Source: Merdibacter sp965119685 (lineage in GTDB: Bacteria > Bacillota_I > Bacilli_A > Erysipelotrichales > Erysipelotrichaceae). Taken from it: a stretch of DNA of 64,000 nucleotides. The translations under genes were made by a program, and so were the position numbers. The DNA lies in the NCBI GenBank assembly GCA_965119685.1, contig OZ221971.1, positions 2,046,001 to 2,110,000 of the forward strand, written 5' to 3'. How positions within the stretch are numbered: position 1 is the stretch's first letter; every line of letters begins with the position of its first letter. Shown piece by piece: positions 25,134 through 34,170 of the stretch. Under the pieces are notes generated by a model. It was not told the origin of the DNA. It did no database searches and was given only the letters and a program-made list of their open reading frames with translations.

Positions 25134-26168
25134 TTACGCCTGTGTCGGCGCCGCTTCTTCCGGGGCGGGATTCATCTTTTCTTTCAACAGGGCGGCTAAC
25201 TCCTCCATCAGCGCCGGATGCGCTTTGAGAAAAGCTTTGGCTGCCTCTTTTCCCTGTCCGATCTTTTCACCGTTATAGGAGAACCATGCGCCGCTCTTTT
25301 TCACGATGTCATGATCGACGCACAGATCGAGCAGCTCCGCCACATAAGAGATTCCCTCACCGTACATGATTTCGATAGCGGCCGTCTTAAAGGGCGGCGC
25401 TACCTTGTTTTTCACGACTTTGACGTTGACCTTGTTGCCGATGATCTCCGTACCGTTTTTGATCGCCTCACTGCGGCGGATATCCAAACGCACGCTGGCG
25501 TAAAACTTCAGCGCCCGTCCGCCCGGCGTCGTCTCCGGATTGCCAAACATGATACCGACCTTCTCACGCAGCTGGTTGATGAAGATCGCCGTACATTCGC
25601 TGCGGTTCATCACCCCGCTGAGCTTACGCATCGCCTTGGACATCATACGCGCCTGCAAGCCGACCTGCGCATCGCCCATCTCCCCGTCTAACTCTGCCTG
25701 CGGCACCAGCGCCGCAACGGAATCGATGACGATGATGTCAATTGCGCCGCTCTTGATGAGCATCTCCGCAATCTGCAATCCCTGCTCGCCGCTGTCAGGC
25801 TGAGAGAGGATCAGCTCGTCGATATTCACCCCGAGGTTTTTTGCATAGTTGGGATCGATGGCGTTTTCCGCATCGATGTAGGCGGCGCGCCCGCCTTTCT
25901 TCTGCACTTCGGCAATCGCATGCAGGGCTAACGTCGTCTTACCGCTGGACTCCGGCCCGTAGATTTCAATGATACGCCCCTTAGGATAACCGCCGATTCC
26001 CAGCGCCTCGTCGATCTTGATGGAACCGGAGCTGATCGCATCGACGTCCACCGCCGCACGTTCTCCCAGCTTCATGATCGATCCTTTGCCGTATTGTTTC
26101 TCAATCTGCTTGATCGCATCCGCAAGCAATGTATCCTTCTTTTCGTTTTTTACCACTTTTTCATCCAT
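25134..26168 (-). CDS. recA: Recombinase RecA
   Basis: Strand-exchange ATPase for homologous recombination and SOS induction. Walker A GPESSGKTT (about residue 70), Walker B VIDSVAALVP, and DNA-binding loop L2 with NQLREKVGIMFGNPETTPGG are intact. 344 aa with a short A/P/E-rich tail. One family motif is unusual: DAEHALDPxYA of most RecAs reads DAENAIDPNYA here, keeping the catalytic Glu but replacing the next His by Asn. Last gene of a conserved Firmicutes operon, 3 bp after cinA. Confidence 0.98.
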   Translation of the reverse strand: MDEKVVKNEKKDTLLADAIKQIEKQYGKGSIMKLGERAAVDVDAISSGSIKIDEALGIGGYPKGRIIEIYGPESSGKTTLALHAIAEVQKKGGRAAYIDAENAIDPNYAKNLGVNIDELILSQPDSGEQGLQIAEMLIKSGAIDIIVIDSVAALVPQAELDGEMGDAQVGLQARMMSKAMRKLSGVMNRSECTAIFINQLREKVGIMFGNPETTPGGRALKFYASVRLDIRRSEAIKNGTEIIGNKVNVKVVKNKVAPPFKTAAIEIMYGEGISYVAELLDLCVDHDIVKKSGAWFSYNGEKIGQGKEAAKAFLKAHPALMEELAALLKEKMNPAPEEAAPTQA

Positions 26169-26171
26169 TTG

Positions 26172-26642
26172 CTATCCCCCATTCTTCTTCAGATAGGCGA
26201 CGAGCACATCGCGCATCGCCTCTACCACACGCTCTCTGACTTCATTTCGATCGGCATCGTCAAACTGAAAGTGAAAAGTCTGCGTGCCTGTTTCATCTGC
26301 CAGTGCGCAATAGACGCAGCCTGCGGGCTTGCCCTCCATACAGGAAGGACCGGCGTTTCCGGTAAAAGAGACACACAGATCCGCCTGCATCAGCGCTCTC
26401 GTATTTGCCGCCATCGCCGCTGCGCATTGCTCGCTCACCACGCCCTCGTTTTGAATGATCTCCTCATCCACTCCTACGACACGCACTTTGACATCGGTTG
26501 CATAGGTGACGACACCTCCCAGCAATACCGCCGATGCGCCGGGCACCCGTGCGATGCAGCTGGTAAACAGTCCCGCTGTCAGGCTTTCACAGCTGGCGAT
26601 CGTCTTATTTTGTTTTTTTAACAGCGCCACTAATTCTTCCAT
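26172..26642 (-). CDS. cinA: CinA C-terminal domain protein (NMN amidohydrolase, PncC-like)
   Basis: Stand-alone CinA C-terminal domain, 156 aa; such proteins deamidate nicotinamide mononucleotide. The active-site Ser lies in SCESLTAGL (near residue 20), followed by VPGASAVLLGGVVTYA and the family motif FTGNAGP. The N-terminal MoaB-like domain of full-length CinA is missing, as in many enterobacterial PncC proteins. In Bacillus the neighbour of recA is full-length cinA, so this is a shortened version in the same place. Confidence 0.88.
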   Translation of the reverse strand: MEELVALLKKQNKTIASCESLTAGLFTSCIARVPGASAVLLGGVVTYATDVKVRVVGVDEEIIQNEGVVSEQCAAAMAANTRALMQADLCVSFTGNAGPSCMEGKPAGCVYCALADETGTQTFHFQFDDADRNEVRERVVEAMRDVLVAYLKKNGG

Positions 26643-26649
26643 CGCTGCC

Positions 26650-27240
26650 TCACATCGTCTCCATCACAACATCCTTTAGCTGCCAGAAATATACAATGCC
26701 CGAATACAGGGAAGCGGCTGCGGCTAACCACACGAGCAGATTGCCGATGGAAAGGCCGATGATGGCAAAGGGCAGATCCCATAACAGCACGACGATGATG
26801 GCGCTCATCTGCAATACCGTCTTCAGCTTTCCGGCGACCCCGGCTGCGGCCACCTTGCCGCTCGTTGCCGCACTCATCCGCAAGCCGTCGACGATCGTAT
26901 CCCGGCCGATCATGAGCAGCACGGCGATTATGCTGACGCGTGACGACCATGCCAGCAGGATGAACAGCGTGTTCACTAACAGCTTGTCCGCAATGGGATC
27001 GATAAACTTGCCAAAGGAAGTGATCAGATGATCCCGCCGGGCGATATGTCCGTCAAAATAGTCGGTGAGTGACGCGAGCACAAACAGCCCCAGCACGATC
27101 AAATCACTGTAAGGAAGAACGACGCCGGCGATCGTCAAAGCGCCGGAAAACACATCGCTCAGCGCCCCCAGCAAATAGATAAAGGCGATGAGGGGCACCA
27201 ATGCGATCCGCATCAATGTCAATTTATTCGGCAAATTCAT
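26650..27240 (-). CDS. pgsA: CDP-diacylglycerol-glycerol-3-phosphate 3-phosphatidyltransferase
   Basis: Integral membrane enzyme of phosphatidylglycerol synthesis, 196 aa with about five helices. The CDP-alcohol phosphotransferase motif DG-x2-AR-x8-G-x3-D-x3-D is complete in the stretch beginning DGHIARRDH (about residue 62). Its start overlaps the rodZ stop by four bases. The order rodZ-pgsA-cinA-recA matches Bacillus. Confidence 0.94.
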   Translation of the reverse strand: MNLPNKLTLMRIALVPLIAFIYLLGALSDVFSGALTIAGVVLPYSDLIVLGLFVLASLTDYFDGHIARRDHLITSFGKFIDPIADKLLVNTLFILLAWSSRVSIIAVLLMIGRDTIVDGLRMSAATSGKVAAAGVAGKLKTVLQMSAIIVVLLWDLPFAIIGLSIGNLLVWLAAAASLYSGIVYFWQLKDVVMETM

Positions 27241-28160
27241 TCTGATTCCACCATTTCTATCTGAATTGTAAAGGTTGCGGAGCTGCGCTCAGGAATCGAA
27301 GAATCGATCTCCAGCGTTTCATCGTTAATATGAATTTCATTATGGTACATAAAGCCGTAGTAGACCTCGATCTCACAGCTCTTCTCTACTGTCAGCTCAT
27401 AGGTGAACGGATCATCACCGGCGTAAATCTGCTTTGGCGGCTGTACCGATACGCCATCAACGCGCAGATCGAGCGTGCTGCTGCCGCCGGGACGCAGCGT
27501 AAAGGTCAGCACGTCCTCAGGGTAGACGTTACGGACGGTATAAGCGGTCGTTCCCGTCTTTTCAATCTCCATCTTTTGGCGCTGCTGCTCACCGCTGTCG
27601 GCAGGATCGTCGTTGCCTACGTCCTGATTATCCTGAATCGGCGGGGTTGTCTGTAAGTCGCCCTCGTCAGGCGCCGGAGCACTGCCGGAGCGCAGAAAGA
27701 CGATCAAAGCGAAAACGATGATGATGAGAACGACTAACACAATGGCCACAAAGGAAAGAAACGAAGCGTCCATCCGCGTATAGCGCCGGCTTTTGCGATC
27801 GCGTTTTGCCAAGCGAGCGCCCGTGTTGCTCTTATCCACCTTTGTCAGCGCCTCTGCCTGCTGAATATGCTGTTCCATGTCGGTATGCGTCTGCGTCAGC
27901 GCCAGCTCCTTGTCCTTGGCAAAGGTGCTCACCGCCTCCTGCACATCCTCTTTCACCGTATCGTAGGCGATACCTACCGCATCGCAATAAGCGCGCACAA
28001 AGTAGCGCAAATAGGAGAGATCCTCCTCAAACGCCTGTATATCCCGTTTTTCCAAAGCGTTGATGTAACGTTCCGTCAGCCGCGTACGTTCGCTGATGTC
28101 CGCAATGCTAAGTCCCAGTTCCTCTCTCTTCGCTTTCAATATCTCGTTGAATTTTGTCAT
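27237..28160 (-). CDS. rodZ: RodZ-like cell-shape protein
   Basis: Membrane protein linking MreB to the elongation machinery. An N-terminal helix-turn-helix domain (residues ~1-70, with LKAKREELGLSIADISERT), a charged linker, one transmembrane helix (about 155-180), an acidic Q/D-rich linker and a C-terminal beta domain (DUF4115-type). The frame is open 16 codons upstream, but GTGAGGT lies before the ATG at 28160, which also gives the usual N-terminus. First gene of the operon. Confidence 0.88.
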   Translation of the reverse strand: MTKFNEILKAKREELGLSIADISERTRLTERYINALEKRDIQAFEEDLSYLRYFVRAYCDAVGIAYDTVKEDVQEAVSTFAKDKELALTQTHTDMEQHIQQAEALTKVDKSNTGARLAKRDRKSRRYTRMDASFLSFVAIVLVVLIIIVFALIVFLRSGSAPAPDEGDLQTTPPIQDNQDVGNDDPADSGEQQRQKMEIEKTGTTAYTVRNVYPEDVLTFTLRPGGSSTLDLRVDGVSVQPPKQIYAGDDPFTYELTVEKSCEIEVYYGFMYHNEIHINDETLEIDSSIPERSSATFTIQIEMVESE

Positions 28161-28361
28161 ATTTTCTACTACCTCACAACCCTTGGTCTGCTTTCGCCAA
28201 AAAAGCATATCAAAAAATAGCAGCTACAAATAACCATGTTAATTGTACCAAAAACAAGCGGAAAAGAAAATGGTTTTTCATCTGAAAACGCATTTCACCC
28301 TATTTCCACATCACGTTCACATAAATTTGTGCGGCACCGACGTAATTTTTCGCTTTTTGAT

Positions 28362-28388
28362 AAAGAAAAAGGAGAGGTTTCCCTCTCC
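28362..28388 (-). terminator. rnpB terminator
   Basis: Stem 28371-28377 with 28382-28388, GAAA tetraloop, then TTTTTCTTT on the minus strand. The remaining 28161-28361 shows no other feature. Confidence 0.9.
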
Positions 28389-28393
28389 CTGCA

Positions 28394-28744
28394 TGCTGCA
28401 TACTGTAAGCCATGTTCTGTTCCCTTGCGGGCGACAGCCATTTATCTACACATCGCTGTGTCCTGCCTTTGCTTGCGTTCGCATCGGCAAGCTCCCCTAC
28501 CAAATTTGGGTTTCTCGCTTGCGGGGTTTACCCGTTCCATCCCAACCGTTTCCGATCAGGCTCGTCTCTGTGGCACTTTTACAGCGTCTAACCATAGCAA
28601 TGCCTTAGGTATCAACGCAGCCGTCAGGCGTTCAGCCTGCCTGGATTTATCGTTTCATCCAGCACAAACACTACAATCATCGCAGATTGTGCGAGCATGG
28701 ACTTTCCTCTAACCGTTACGGCCAGCGGCTGTCCGTATCCAGCA
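28394..28744 (-). ncRNA. rnpB: RNase P RNA, class B
   Basis: Catalytic RNA that matures tRNA 5' ends. On the minus strand the conserved core CR-I (GAGGAAAGTCCATGCTCGCAC split at 28709-28689, beginning GAGGAAAGTCC) and CR-V (ACAGAACATGGCTTACA, 28420-28404) are present, and the ends form stem P1 (TGCTG-GATAC with GTAT-GCAGCA). About 350 nt. The 5' end falls directly beside the gpsB stop codon, so its promoter is inside gpsB or it is cut from a gpsB transcript; gpsB-rnpB adjacency is seen in Bacillus too. Confidence 0.95.
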
Positions 28745-29059
28745 TTACTTTTTAAATACCTCATATTCCAAACGCGACAGGCGTTTGAGAATATCAAGCT
28801 GTGAGGAAGAAGCGCTCACCTCGCTTGCCGGCCGCTCTCCCTGAGAGCGCAGCAGGGCGATTTCCTCTTGCAGCCGGTCGATCTGATTTTCATAGGTGCG
28901 CAGCTTTTCTCCCAGTTCTTTCACCGTTTGTTCATAGAGCTGATAGTCGCTGATGACCATATCGAGAAACTCGTCGACCTCGCTTGGCGAATAACCCTTG
29001 AGATCGATGTGAAACTCCTTGTCCAAAATCTGTTTCGCATCCAGCTGATACTGTGTCAT
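28745..29059 (-). CDS. gpsB: Cell-division adaptor GpsB
   Basis: DivIVA-family coiled-coil protein that couples penicillin-binding proteins to division and elongation sites. The N-terminal membrane-binding domain carries the family motif KGYSPSEVDEFLD (about residue 20), a coiled coil follows (about 35-70) and a short C-terminal helix (LDILKRLSRLEYEVF). 104 aa. Divergent from recU across a 140-bp gap; same place next to rnpB and recU as in Bacillus. Confidence 0.93.
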   Translation of the reverse strand: MTQYQLDAKQILDKEFHIDLKGYSPSEVDEFLDMVISDYQLYEQTVKELGEKLRTYENQIDRLQEEIALLRSQGERPASEVSASSSQLDILKRLSRLEYEVFKK

Positions 29060-29154
29060 GATTGCCTCACCTCATCTTTATTAGTGTCTCATTTTTATGT
29101 AAAAAAATCAAGAGGCATACGGGCGCTTTCTCCATTTCGCCGCAAAGGATAAGA

Positions 29155-29183
29155 TTGAATAATCATTTTCTTTACGCTATAAT
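29155..29183 (+). promoter_or_regulatory. Promoter of recU-pbp1A
   Basis: TTGAAT (29155-29160), 17-bp spacer, TATAAT (29178-29183). The predicted start near 29190 excludes the ATG at 29182 as the recU start. Confidence 0.75.
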
Positions 29184-29199
29184 GGAAAAGGTGATAACT

Positions 29200-29805
29200 G
29201 TGATAGGATACCCCAACGGACATGGCGCAGGCGCACGCAGGGAGCAAGCGCACACGCAAGGCATCTCCGCCGCTAACCGCGGGATGAGCCTTGAGAAGGA
29301 TCTCAACGATTCCAATGCATATTATCTGCAAAGCGGACGGGCGCTCATCCACAAAAAGCCGACGCCGATCCAAGTCGTCAAGGTCGATTACCCGGCGCGA
29401 AGTGCCGCTAAGATCACCGAGGCATATTATAAAGTGCCCAGCACGACGGATTACAATGGGATTTATCGGGGACGCCCTATCGATTTTGAAGCGAAAGAGA
29501 CCGTCAACAAGACGAGCTTTCCTTTCAAGAGCATCCATCCCCATCAGATCGAGCATCTGCGGTTGGTGAAGCAGCATGGCGGTATCGGCTTCTTCATCAT
29601 TCGCTTTCGGGCGTATGGGGAAACCTATCTCGTCGATGCTCCCGAGATCATCGAGCGTTATCTGCATTCCAAGCGCAAATCGATCTCCTATGCGGAGGTC
29701 AAGGCGATCGGATGCCGGATACGGGAGGGAATCGCCCCGCGGCTGTGCTATTTGGACAGCGTAGACGCCATCTATTTCAAGGAGGAACCACACCATGAAA
29801 AATAA
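29200..29805 (+). CDS. recU: Holliday junction resolvase RecU
   Basis: Dimeric nuclease that cuts Holliday junctions in recombination and chromosome segregation. Family stretches: YPNG at the N-terminus, GMSLEKDLNDSN, HKKPTPIQVVKVDYP, the nuclease core STTDYNGIYRGRPIDFEAKET and the bridging HPHQIEHL. About 201 aa. I chose the GTG at 29200, which gives the usual M-x-YPNG N-terminus and has AAAGGTG upstream; an ATG six codons earlier lies before the predicted transcript start. It overlaps the PBP gene by 11 bp, the recU-ponA arrangement of Firmicutes. Confidence 0.92.
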   Translation: MIGYPNGHGAGARREQAHTQGISAANRGMSLEKDLNDSNAYYLQSGRALIHKKPTPIQVVKVDYPARSAAKITEAYYKVPSTTDYNGIYRGRPIDFEAKETVNKTSFPFKSIHPHQIEHLRLVKQHGGIGFFIIRFRAYGETYLVDAPEIIERYLHSKRKSISYAEVKAIGCRIREGIAPRLCYLDSVDAIYFKEEPHHEK

Positions 29806-32239
29806 ACAGAAAAAACAGCAGGACGCTAACGGCGGCGTTGAAAAAAAGCAGCGCAGACAGCGCTTGGACGCATGGAACAAGGCGGCGGTCGTCGTATTGA
29901 CCATCGTGCTCGTCGGCTGCGTCAGCGTGTTCACCCTGCTGGTAAGCGTCATTAACGAAGCGCCCAACTTCAATCCGGAGCAGCTGGTTGCGGGTACATC
30001 CTCGCGCGTATATGATAAGGATGGCAACATCATCGCCGAGCTTGGCAGCGAGCATCGCGACAACATCACTTATGAGGACATCCCGCAGGATTTGATCGAC
30101 GCTTTCCTCGCTATCGAGGATTCGCGCTTCTTCCAGCACAACGGCTTTGACCTGCCGCGTTTTATCAGCTCCGCGATGAACAACCTCGCCAGCGGCTCGC
30201 TGTCGCAGGGCGGTTCCACGCTGACGATGCAGCTGGTGGACAACACATGGATTGCCGCGGAGAAGGAAAATGCAATTCAAAACGGACAGTCGATTTCTTC
30301 CATCGACAACATCAAATATAAAATACAGGAAATCTATCTCAGTTTGCTGACCGAGCAGAGCATCGACAAGCAGGATATCTTCGTCAACTACCTCAACCGC
30401 ATCTGGTTTGGCAGTGACGGCGGTACCCGCGGTGTCCAAAATGCCGCATTATATTACTTTAACAAAGACGTCAACGATCTTAATCTCTCAGAATGTGCGT
30501 TTTTGGCAGGCGTCATCAACGCCCCGGCCTCTTACAGTCCCTATTATAACTATGACTTGGCAATGACGCGGCGCAATCAGACGCTGGAGCTGATGCTGCG
30601 CCACGGCTATATCAGCGAGGAGGAGTATCGCTTAGCCAGCAGCACAGAGCTCGCCTTCCAGCTGGAGGAGAGCGCTTCCTTTAACGAAGACCCTTATCAA
30701 AGCATTGTAGAGCTGGCGGTAAAGGAAACCCGAGAGCTGACCGGTTTAGATCCTTACACTACGGAGATGGACATCTATACCGGCATCGACAGCGATGCGC
30801 AGCAGTTAGCTTATGAGCTGGCTGCCGGTGAGGTCTACGCCTTCCCGAATCAGTATTTCAACGCCGGGCTGACTTTGATCAACAATGAAACCGGAGAGAT
30901 CATCGCTATGGGACCGGGCCGCGAATACACAGGCGACGCATCCAGCCGCAACGCCGCGACGGAATTGCAGCAGCCGGGTTCATCGATGAAACCGATTCTG
31001 GAATATGTCAATACCTTTGATCTGCTGGGATGGTCGACGACGCATACGGTGGACGACAAGGCCGACGATTACTTCCATATCGGCAGGGATCTGCAAAACT
31101 CCGACGGCGAATACTACGGCGAGATGTCGCTTGCGGATGCGGTCTCTCTCTCCCGCAATACGACGGCGGCGAGCGCGCTGCAAGATCTCATCGACGCGCA
31201 GGGCAGCAGCTATTTCGTCGATTATCTCAAGAAGATGGGCTTTGACGATGGCGTAGCGGATGCCTTCGACATTCAATACAGCATCGGCGGCGGCAACATG
31301 CGCTGTTCCACCTTACAGTTAGCCAACGCCTATTCCGCCCTTGCTAACGGCGGCGTCAGAGTGGATGCACACGTCATCCGCAAGGTGGATATCCGCGGCG
31401 GCGAGAGCTATGCTTACGAAGCGGAAGAAACCAGAGTCTTCAGCGAAGGAGCCGCTTATATGATGTCTTCCATTCTCTATAAGACAGTCAACGGGGGCTA
31501 TCCGATGTACACGGCAACATTAGCGAACGGCAGCTATTCGGTTTACGGAAAAACCGGCACGAGTGACTGGGGTGATTCCGGTACGCAGTATGGCATCCCG
31601 ACAACGGCGATGAAAGATGAGTGGACCGTCGGTTATACAGGTGATTATACCGTTGCCGTCTGGACCGGCTATACGACGGAAGGCATTCAAAACGGCTATT
31701 ACATCACCTTGCAAGTTCTCTCGCAAAACTTCGCTTCCAAGGCGGCAGACGCCTTGCTGGATCTGGTCAGTGAAAACAATGCCCCGGCGAGCGTTGCACG
31801 GCCAAGCAGCGTCGTCTCCAAAGCGAGCGGCGATGGCGGCTACATCCTGTCCGATTACTACAATACACAGGAGAGCCGTACAAAAGGAATGGCAGATGAT
31901 CCAAACGGCACAAAACGCAAGGAGCGCTTGGAGCTGGAAAAGAAATGTAAGGACGATCCGACCGTTGATGAAAGCTGTGATGGTTATGAAGAAGCGATGA
32001 AAGAGCTGCAAAACAAATGCAGCGCCGACCCGACGATCGATAAGCGCTGCGACGGCTATGAGGAAGCCATCAAAAAGAAAGAGGAGCAGCAGGCCTGTGA
32101 GGCTACCGGCGGCACTTATGCCGACGGCGTCTGCACCCCACCGGCCACTGAGACACCGACAACACCGACAACACCGTCAACACCGGAAACAGATGGTTCC
32201 ACGACGACACCGCCGGCGACACAAACACCTGCCGCCTGA
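29795..32239 (+). CDS. Class A penicillin-binding protein 1A
   Basis: Bifunctional peptidoglycan glycosyltransferase/transpeptidase, 814 aa. Short cytoplasmic Lys/Gln-rich start, one transmembrane helix (about residues 35-57), GT51 domain with EDSRFFQHNG and GGSTLTMQL, and transpeptidase with SSMK (near residue 397), SRN and KTGT (near 588). The C-terminal ~120 residues are a linker with Cys/Lys/Asp repeats and a Thr/Pro-rich tail. Partner gene of recU in one operon. Confidence 0.95.
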   Translation: MKNKQKKQQDANGGVEKKQRRQRLDAWNKAAVVVLTIVLVGCVSVFTLLVSVINEAPNFNPEQLVAGTSSRVYDKDGNIIAELGSEHRDNITYEDIPQDLIDAFLAIEDSRFFQHNGFDLPRFISSAMNNLASGSLSQGGSTLTMQLVDNTWIAAEKENAIQNGQSISSIDNIKYKIQEIYLSLLTEQSIDKQDIFVNYLNRIWFGSDGGTRGVQNAALYYFNKDVNDLNLSECAFLAGVINAPASYSPYYNYDLAMTRRNQTLELMLRHGYISEEEYRLASSTELAFQLEESASFNEDPYQSIVELAVKETRELTGLDPYTTEMDIYTGIDSDAQQLAYELAAGEVYAFPNQYFNAGLTLINNETGEIIAMGPGREYTGDASSRNAATELQQPGSSMKPILEYVNTFDLLGWSTTHTVDDKADDYFHIGRDLQNSDGEYYGEMSLADAVSLSRNTTAASALQDLIDAQGSSYFVDYLKKMGFDDGVADAFDIQYSIGGGNMRCSTLQLANAYSALANGGVRVDAHVIRKVDIRGGESYAYEAEETRVFSEGAAYMMSSILYKTVNGGYPMYTATLANGSYSVYGKTGTSDWGDSGTQYGIPTTAMKDEWTVGYTGDYTVAVWTGYTTEGIQNGYYITLQVLSQNFASKAADALLDLVSENNAPASVARPSSVVSKASGDGGYILSDYYNTQESRTKGMADDPNGTKRKERLELEKKCKDDPTVDESCDGYEEAMKELQNKCSADPTIDKRCDGYEEAIKKKEEQQACEATGGTYADGVCTPPATETPTTPTTPSTPETDGSTTTPPATQTPAA

Positions 32240-32263
32240 TGGCAAAGACAATCTGATCTGAAT

Positions 32264-32294
32264 AAAAAGCACTTCAACGCTGAGGTGCTTTTTT
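32264..32294 (+). terminator. Terminator of recU-pbp1A
   Basis: An 8-bp stem (32268-32275 with 32282-32289) flanked by A and T runs; it could work in both directions. Confidence 0.85.
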
Positions 32295-32454
32295 ATGATG
32301 GCTTGCCCTGCTGTGGCTTCCTGTATTCGCGCTTCATCAGATTCATTTATCCACAGACAACACACATTCATGAAAAAAAAAGACCAAAGATCTTTGCAAG
32401 TCCAACAGTATTTTCCGCTTTCCTTGCTATCCCTTTGATCTCGTTTCAATATAC

Positions 32455-32476
32455 GAAAACGAGGATGTTTTCCTCG
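32455..32476 (-). terminator. Weak terminator behind nth
   Basis: A 5-bp stem (32460-32464 with 32472-32476) followed by TTTTC on the minus strand, directly past the nth stop. Confidence 0.4.
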
Positions 32477-32477
32477 C

Positions 32478-33137
32478 TTATCGTCCTGCTTTCATTTTAT
32501 TTTTTTCTAACCGCTCCAGACGGCAGACGCCCGCTTGAAACGGACACTGCTCACACTTGGGATTGCGTGACGTACACAGATAGCGGCCAAAGAAGATGAA
32601 CAGATGATGACCGTGGTTCCAGCGTTCCCGCGCAATTTTGCGGCGCAGCTTTTCTTCCACCTTTTCCACATCATCCTGCGCTTTGGCAAATCCCAGCCGT
32701 TTGGAGACCCGCTCTACATGGGTATCCACCGCAAAGCTTGGAATATCGAAGCAGACGCTGCGAACGACGTTAGCGGTTTTGCGGCCGACGCCGGCCAATG
32801 ACATCAGCTCTTTGCGGGAGCTGGGGACAACGCCGCCGAAGTTTTCCACTAACGAGGTGCTGAGCGCCTTCAGCGACTTGGCCTTATTGCGGTACAGACC
32901 GATGCTGCGGATGCAATTGCCGATCTCCTCCACAGAAGCCTGCGCCATCGCCTGCGGCGTCGGAAAATGTTCAAAAAGCTGCGGCGTGACACGGTTGACC
33001 GAAGCGTCCGTCGTCTGAGCGCTGAGCACGACCGCCACCAGCAGTTCAAAGGGCGAGCGATGGTTTAATTCACAATGCGCATCGGGAAACAGCCGTTCCA
33101 TTTCATCCAGTATCTCATCACTGCTCATATGCTTCAT
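32478..33137 (-). CDS. nth: Endonuclease III
   Basis: Base-excision repair glycosylase/AP lyase. The helix-hairpin-helix LAGVGRKTANVV carries the catalytic Lys, and the catalytic Asp is in AVDTHVERV. A 4Fe-4S cluster is indicated by four C-terminal cysteines; the last spacing is six residues (C-x6-C-x2-C-x6-C) instead of the usual five. 219 aa. GAGGAGGG precedes the first ATG, which overlaps the dnaD stop by four bases. The order ypmB-dnaD-nth is conserved in Firmicutes. Confidence 0.95.
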   Translation of the reverse strand: MKHMSSDEILDEMERLFPDAHCELNHRSPFELLVAVVLSAQTTDASVNRVTPQLFEHFPTPQAMAQASVEEIGNCIRSIGLYRNKAKSLKALSTSLVENFGGVVPSSRKELMSLAGVGRKTANVVRSVCFDIPSFAVDTHVERVSKRLGFAKAQDDVEKVEEKLRRKIARERWNHGHHLFIFFGRYLCTSRNPKCEQCPFQAGVCRLERLEKNKMKAGR

Positions 33138-33679
33138 CGTTTTCCCTCCTCATAATCCTGCGCGCTGAGTCCGCGCCGTTTCCACTCCGCCAAAATGCGT
33201 TCGATATAATCCAAGCTGCGCTTGTCATAAACACCCGCCTCATAGAGCGCATACAAAATGAGCTGCTGGTCATAGGTATCTAACCATGCCGATAATCGCT
33301 GCATCTCCGAGGAGCTTAACGGACGGCCAAACTCCGTCTCAAACTCATCGAACAGCGAAACACTCTGTACGCTTTGCGCGATCGTATGCTGAGAGGTATA
33401 GACGCCGCTGATATCAAATACCAGCCTTCCCTCTTTCAGCACAATCTGCAAATAGCCCTTGTCCGTGAGCGAAGCAAACAGCTCATCCACCTGATCGCTG
33501 TCACAGTGCAGCTTTGCCGCGATGACATCATGGGTGATCAGCTGATGCAAACCATTGAAATAGTCGATCAGCAGCAATGTCAGCGCCTCGTCTGCGGTGA
33601 TGTTCAAGGCGGCTAATTCGCTTAACAGCCACGTCCTGCGATCAAAGTAAGGAGCGTTCCAGTCCATCTCAGCGCTCAT
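33134..33679 (-). CDS. dnaD: DnaD-family replication protein
   Basis: Primosome protein that helps load the helicase at origins and restart sites. N-terminal winged-helix domain (residues ~10-100) and C-terminal DnaD/DnaB-like domain with FGRPLSSSEMQRLSAWLDTY and a final YIERILAEWKRRG helix. 181 aa from the ATG at 33679, which has GGGAGG at nine bases; the frame is open seven codons further. It overlaps both neighbours by a few bases. Confidence 0.92.
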   Translation of the reverse strand: MSAEMDWNAPYFDRRTWLLSELAALNITADEALTLLLIDYFNGLHQLITHDVIAAKLHCDSDQVDELFASLTDKGYLQIVLKEGRLVFDISGVYTSQHTIAQSVQSVSLFDEFETEFGRPLSSSEMQRLSAWLDTYDQQLILYALYEAGVYDKRSLDYIERILAEWKRRGLSAQDYEEGKR

Positions 33680-34136
33680 CCTGCATGACCTCCCTTTCAT
33701 AGATCATCTCTTTGCTGTCATAATCCAGCATAACAAGGCGATCGTCACAGCGTACGACATACGCGGGATTCTCATAGCCATAGCCCAGCGAGACTTCTAA
33801 GGGCGCATAGCCCAGCTGGCTGACCGCCTGCATCGCCACTGCATCGTCACGGGTATTTTTCGCTCTGGTGGTGATAACCTGCCCTTCCTCGTTAAACCAA
33901 TAATAGGAGGAGGTATCCTCACCGACATAGGTGATGTAACGAAAGACATTTCGCTCGATATTTTCCACCGCCGTATGCGCACGGCGAATCTGTGCGATCT
34001 GATCGTTCAGCTTCTGCTCATAGGCTCTTGCGGGACCACTGACGTTCAGTGTCCAAAGCAGTGCGATCACAAGCAGCAGCACTAAAAACAAAACCACGCT
34101 CAAAGCGGCCTGCGACCAGTTTCTCTGATGCTTCAT
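33669..34136 (-). CDS. ypmB: YpmB-like membrane protein (DUF5590)
   Basis: Membrane-anchored protein of unknown function. One N-terminal transmembrane helix (about residues 10-32) precedes a ~120-residue outside domain with PepSY-like character (AVSQLGYAPLEVSLGYGYENPAYVV). The ATG at 34136 has GGGAGGAG close upstream. Its place before dnaD and nth matches the Bacillus ypmB locus, which is the main reason for the name. Confidence 0.78.
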   Translation of the reverse strand: MKHQRNWSQAALSVVLFLVLLLVIALLWTLNVSGPARAYEQKLNDQIAQIRRAHTAVENIERNVFRYITYVGEDTSSYYWFNEEGQVITTRAKNTRDDAVAMQAVSQLGYAPLEVSLGYGYENPAYVVRCDDRLVMLDYDSKEMIYEREVMQDER

Positions 34137-34170
34137 CCCTATCTCCTCCCTTCTGTACTGTGGCGGGATA

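Noticed and set aside
29095..30069. 324-codon minus-strand frame
   Set aside because: Antisense to recU and the PBP gene; composition and lack of start signal mark it as a shadow.
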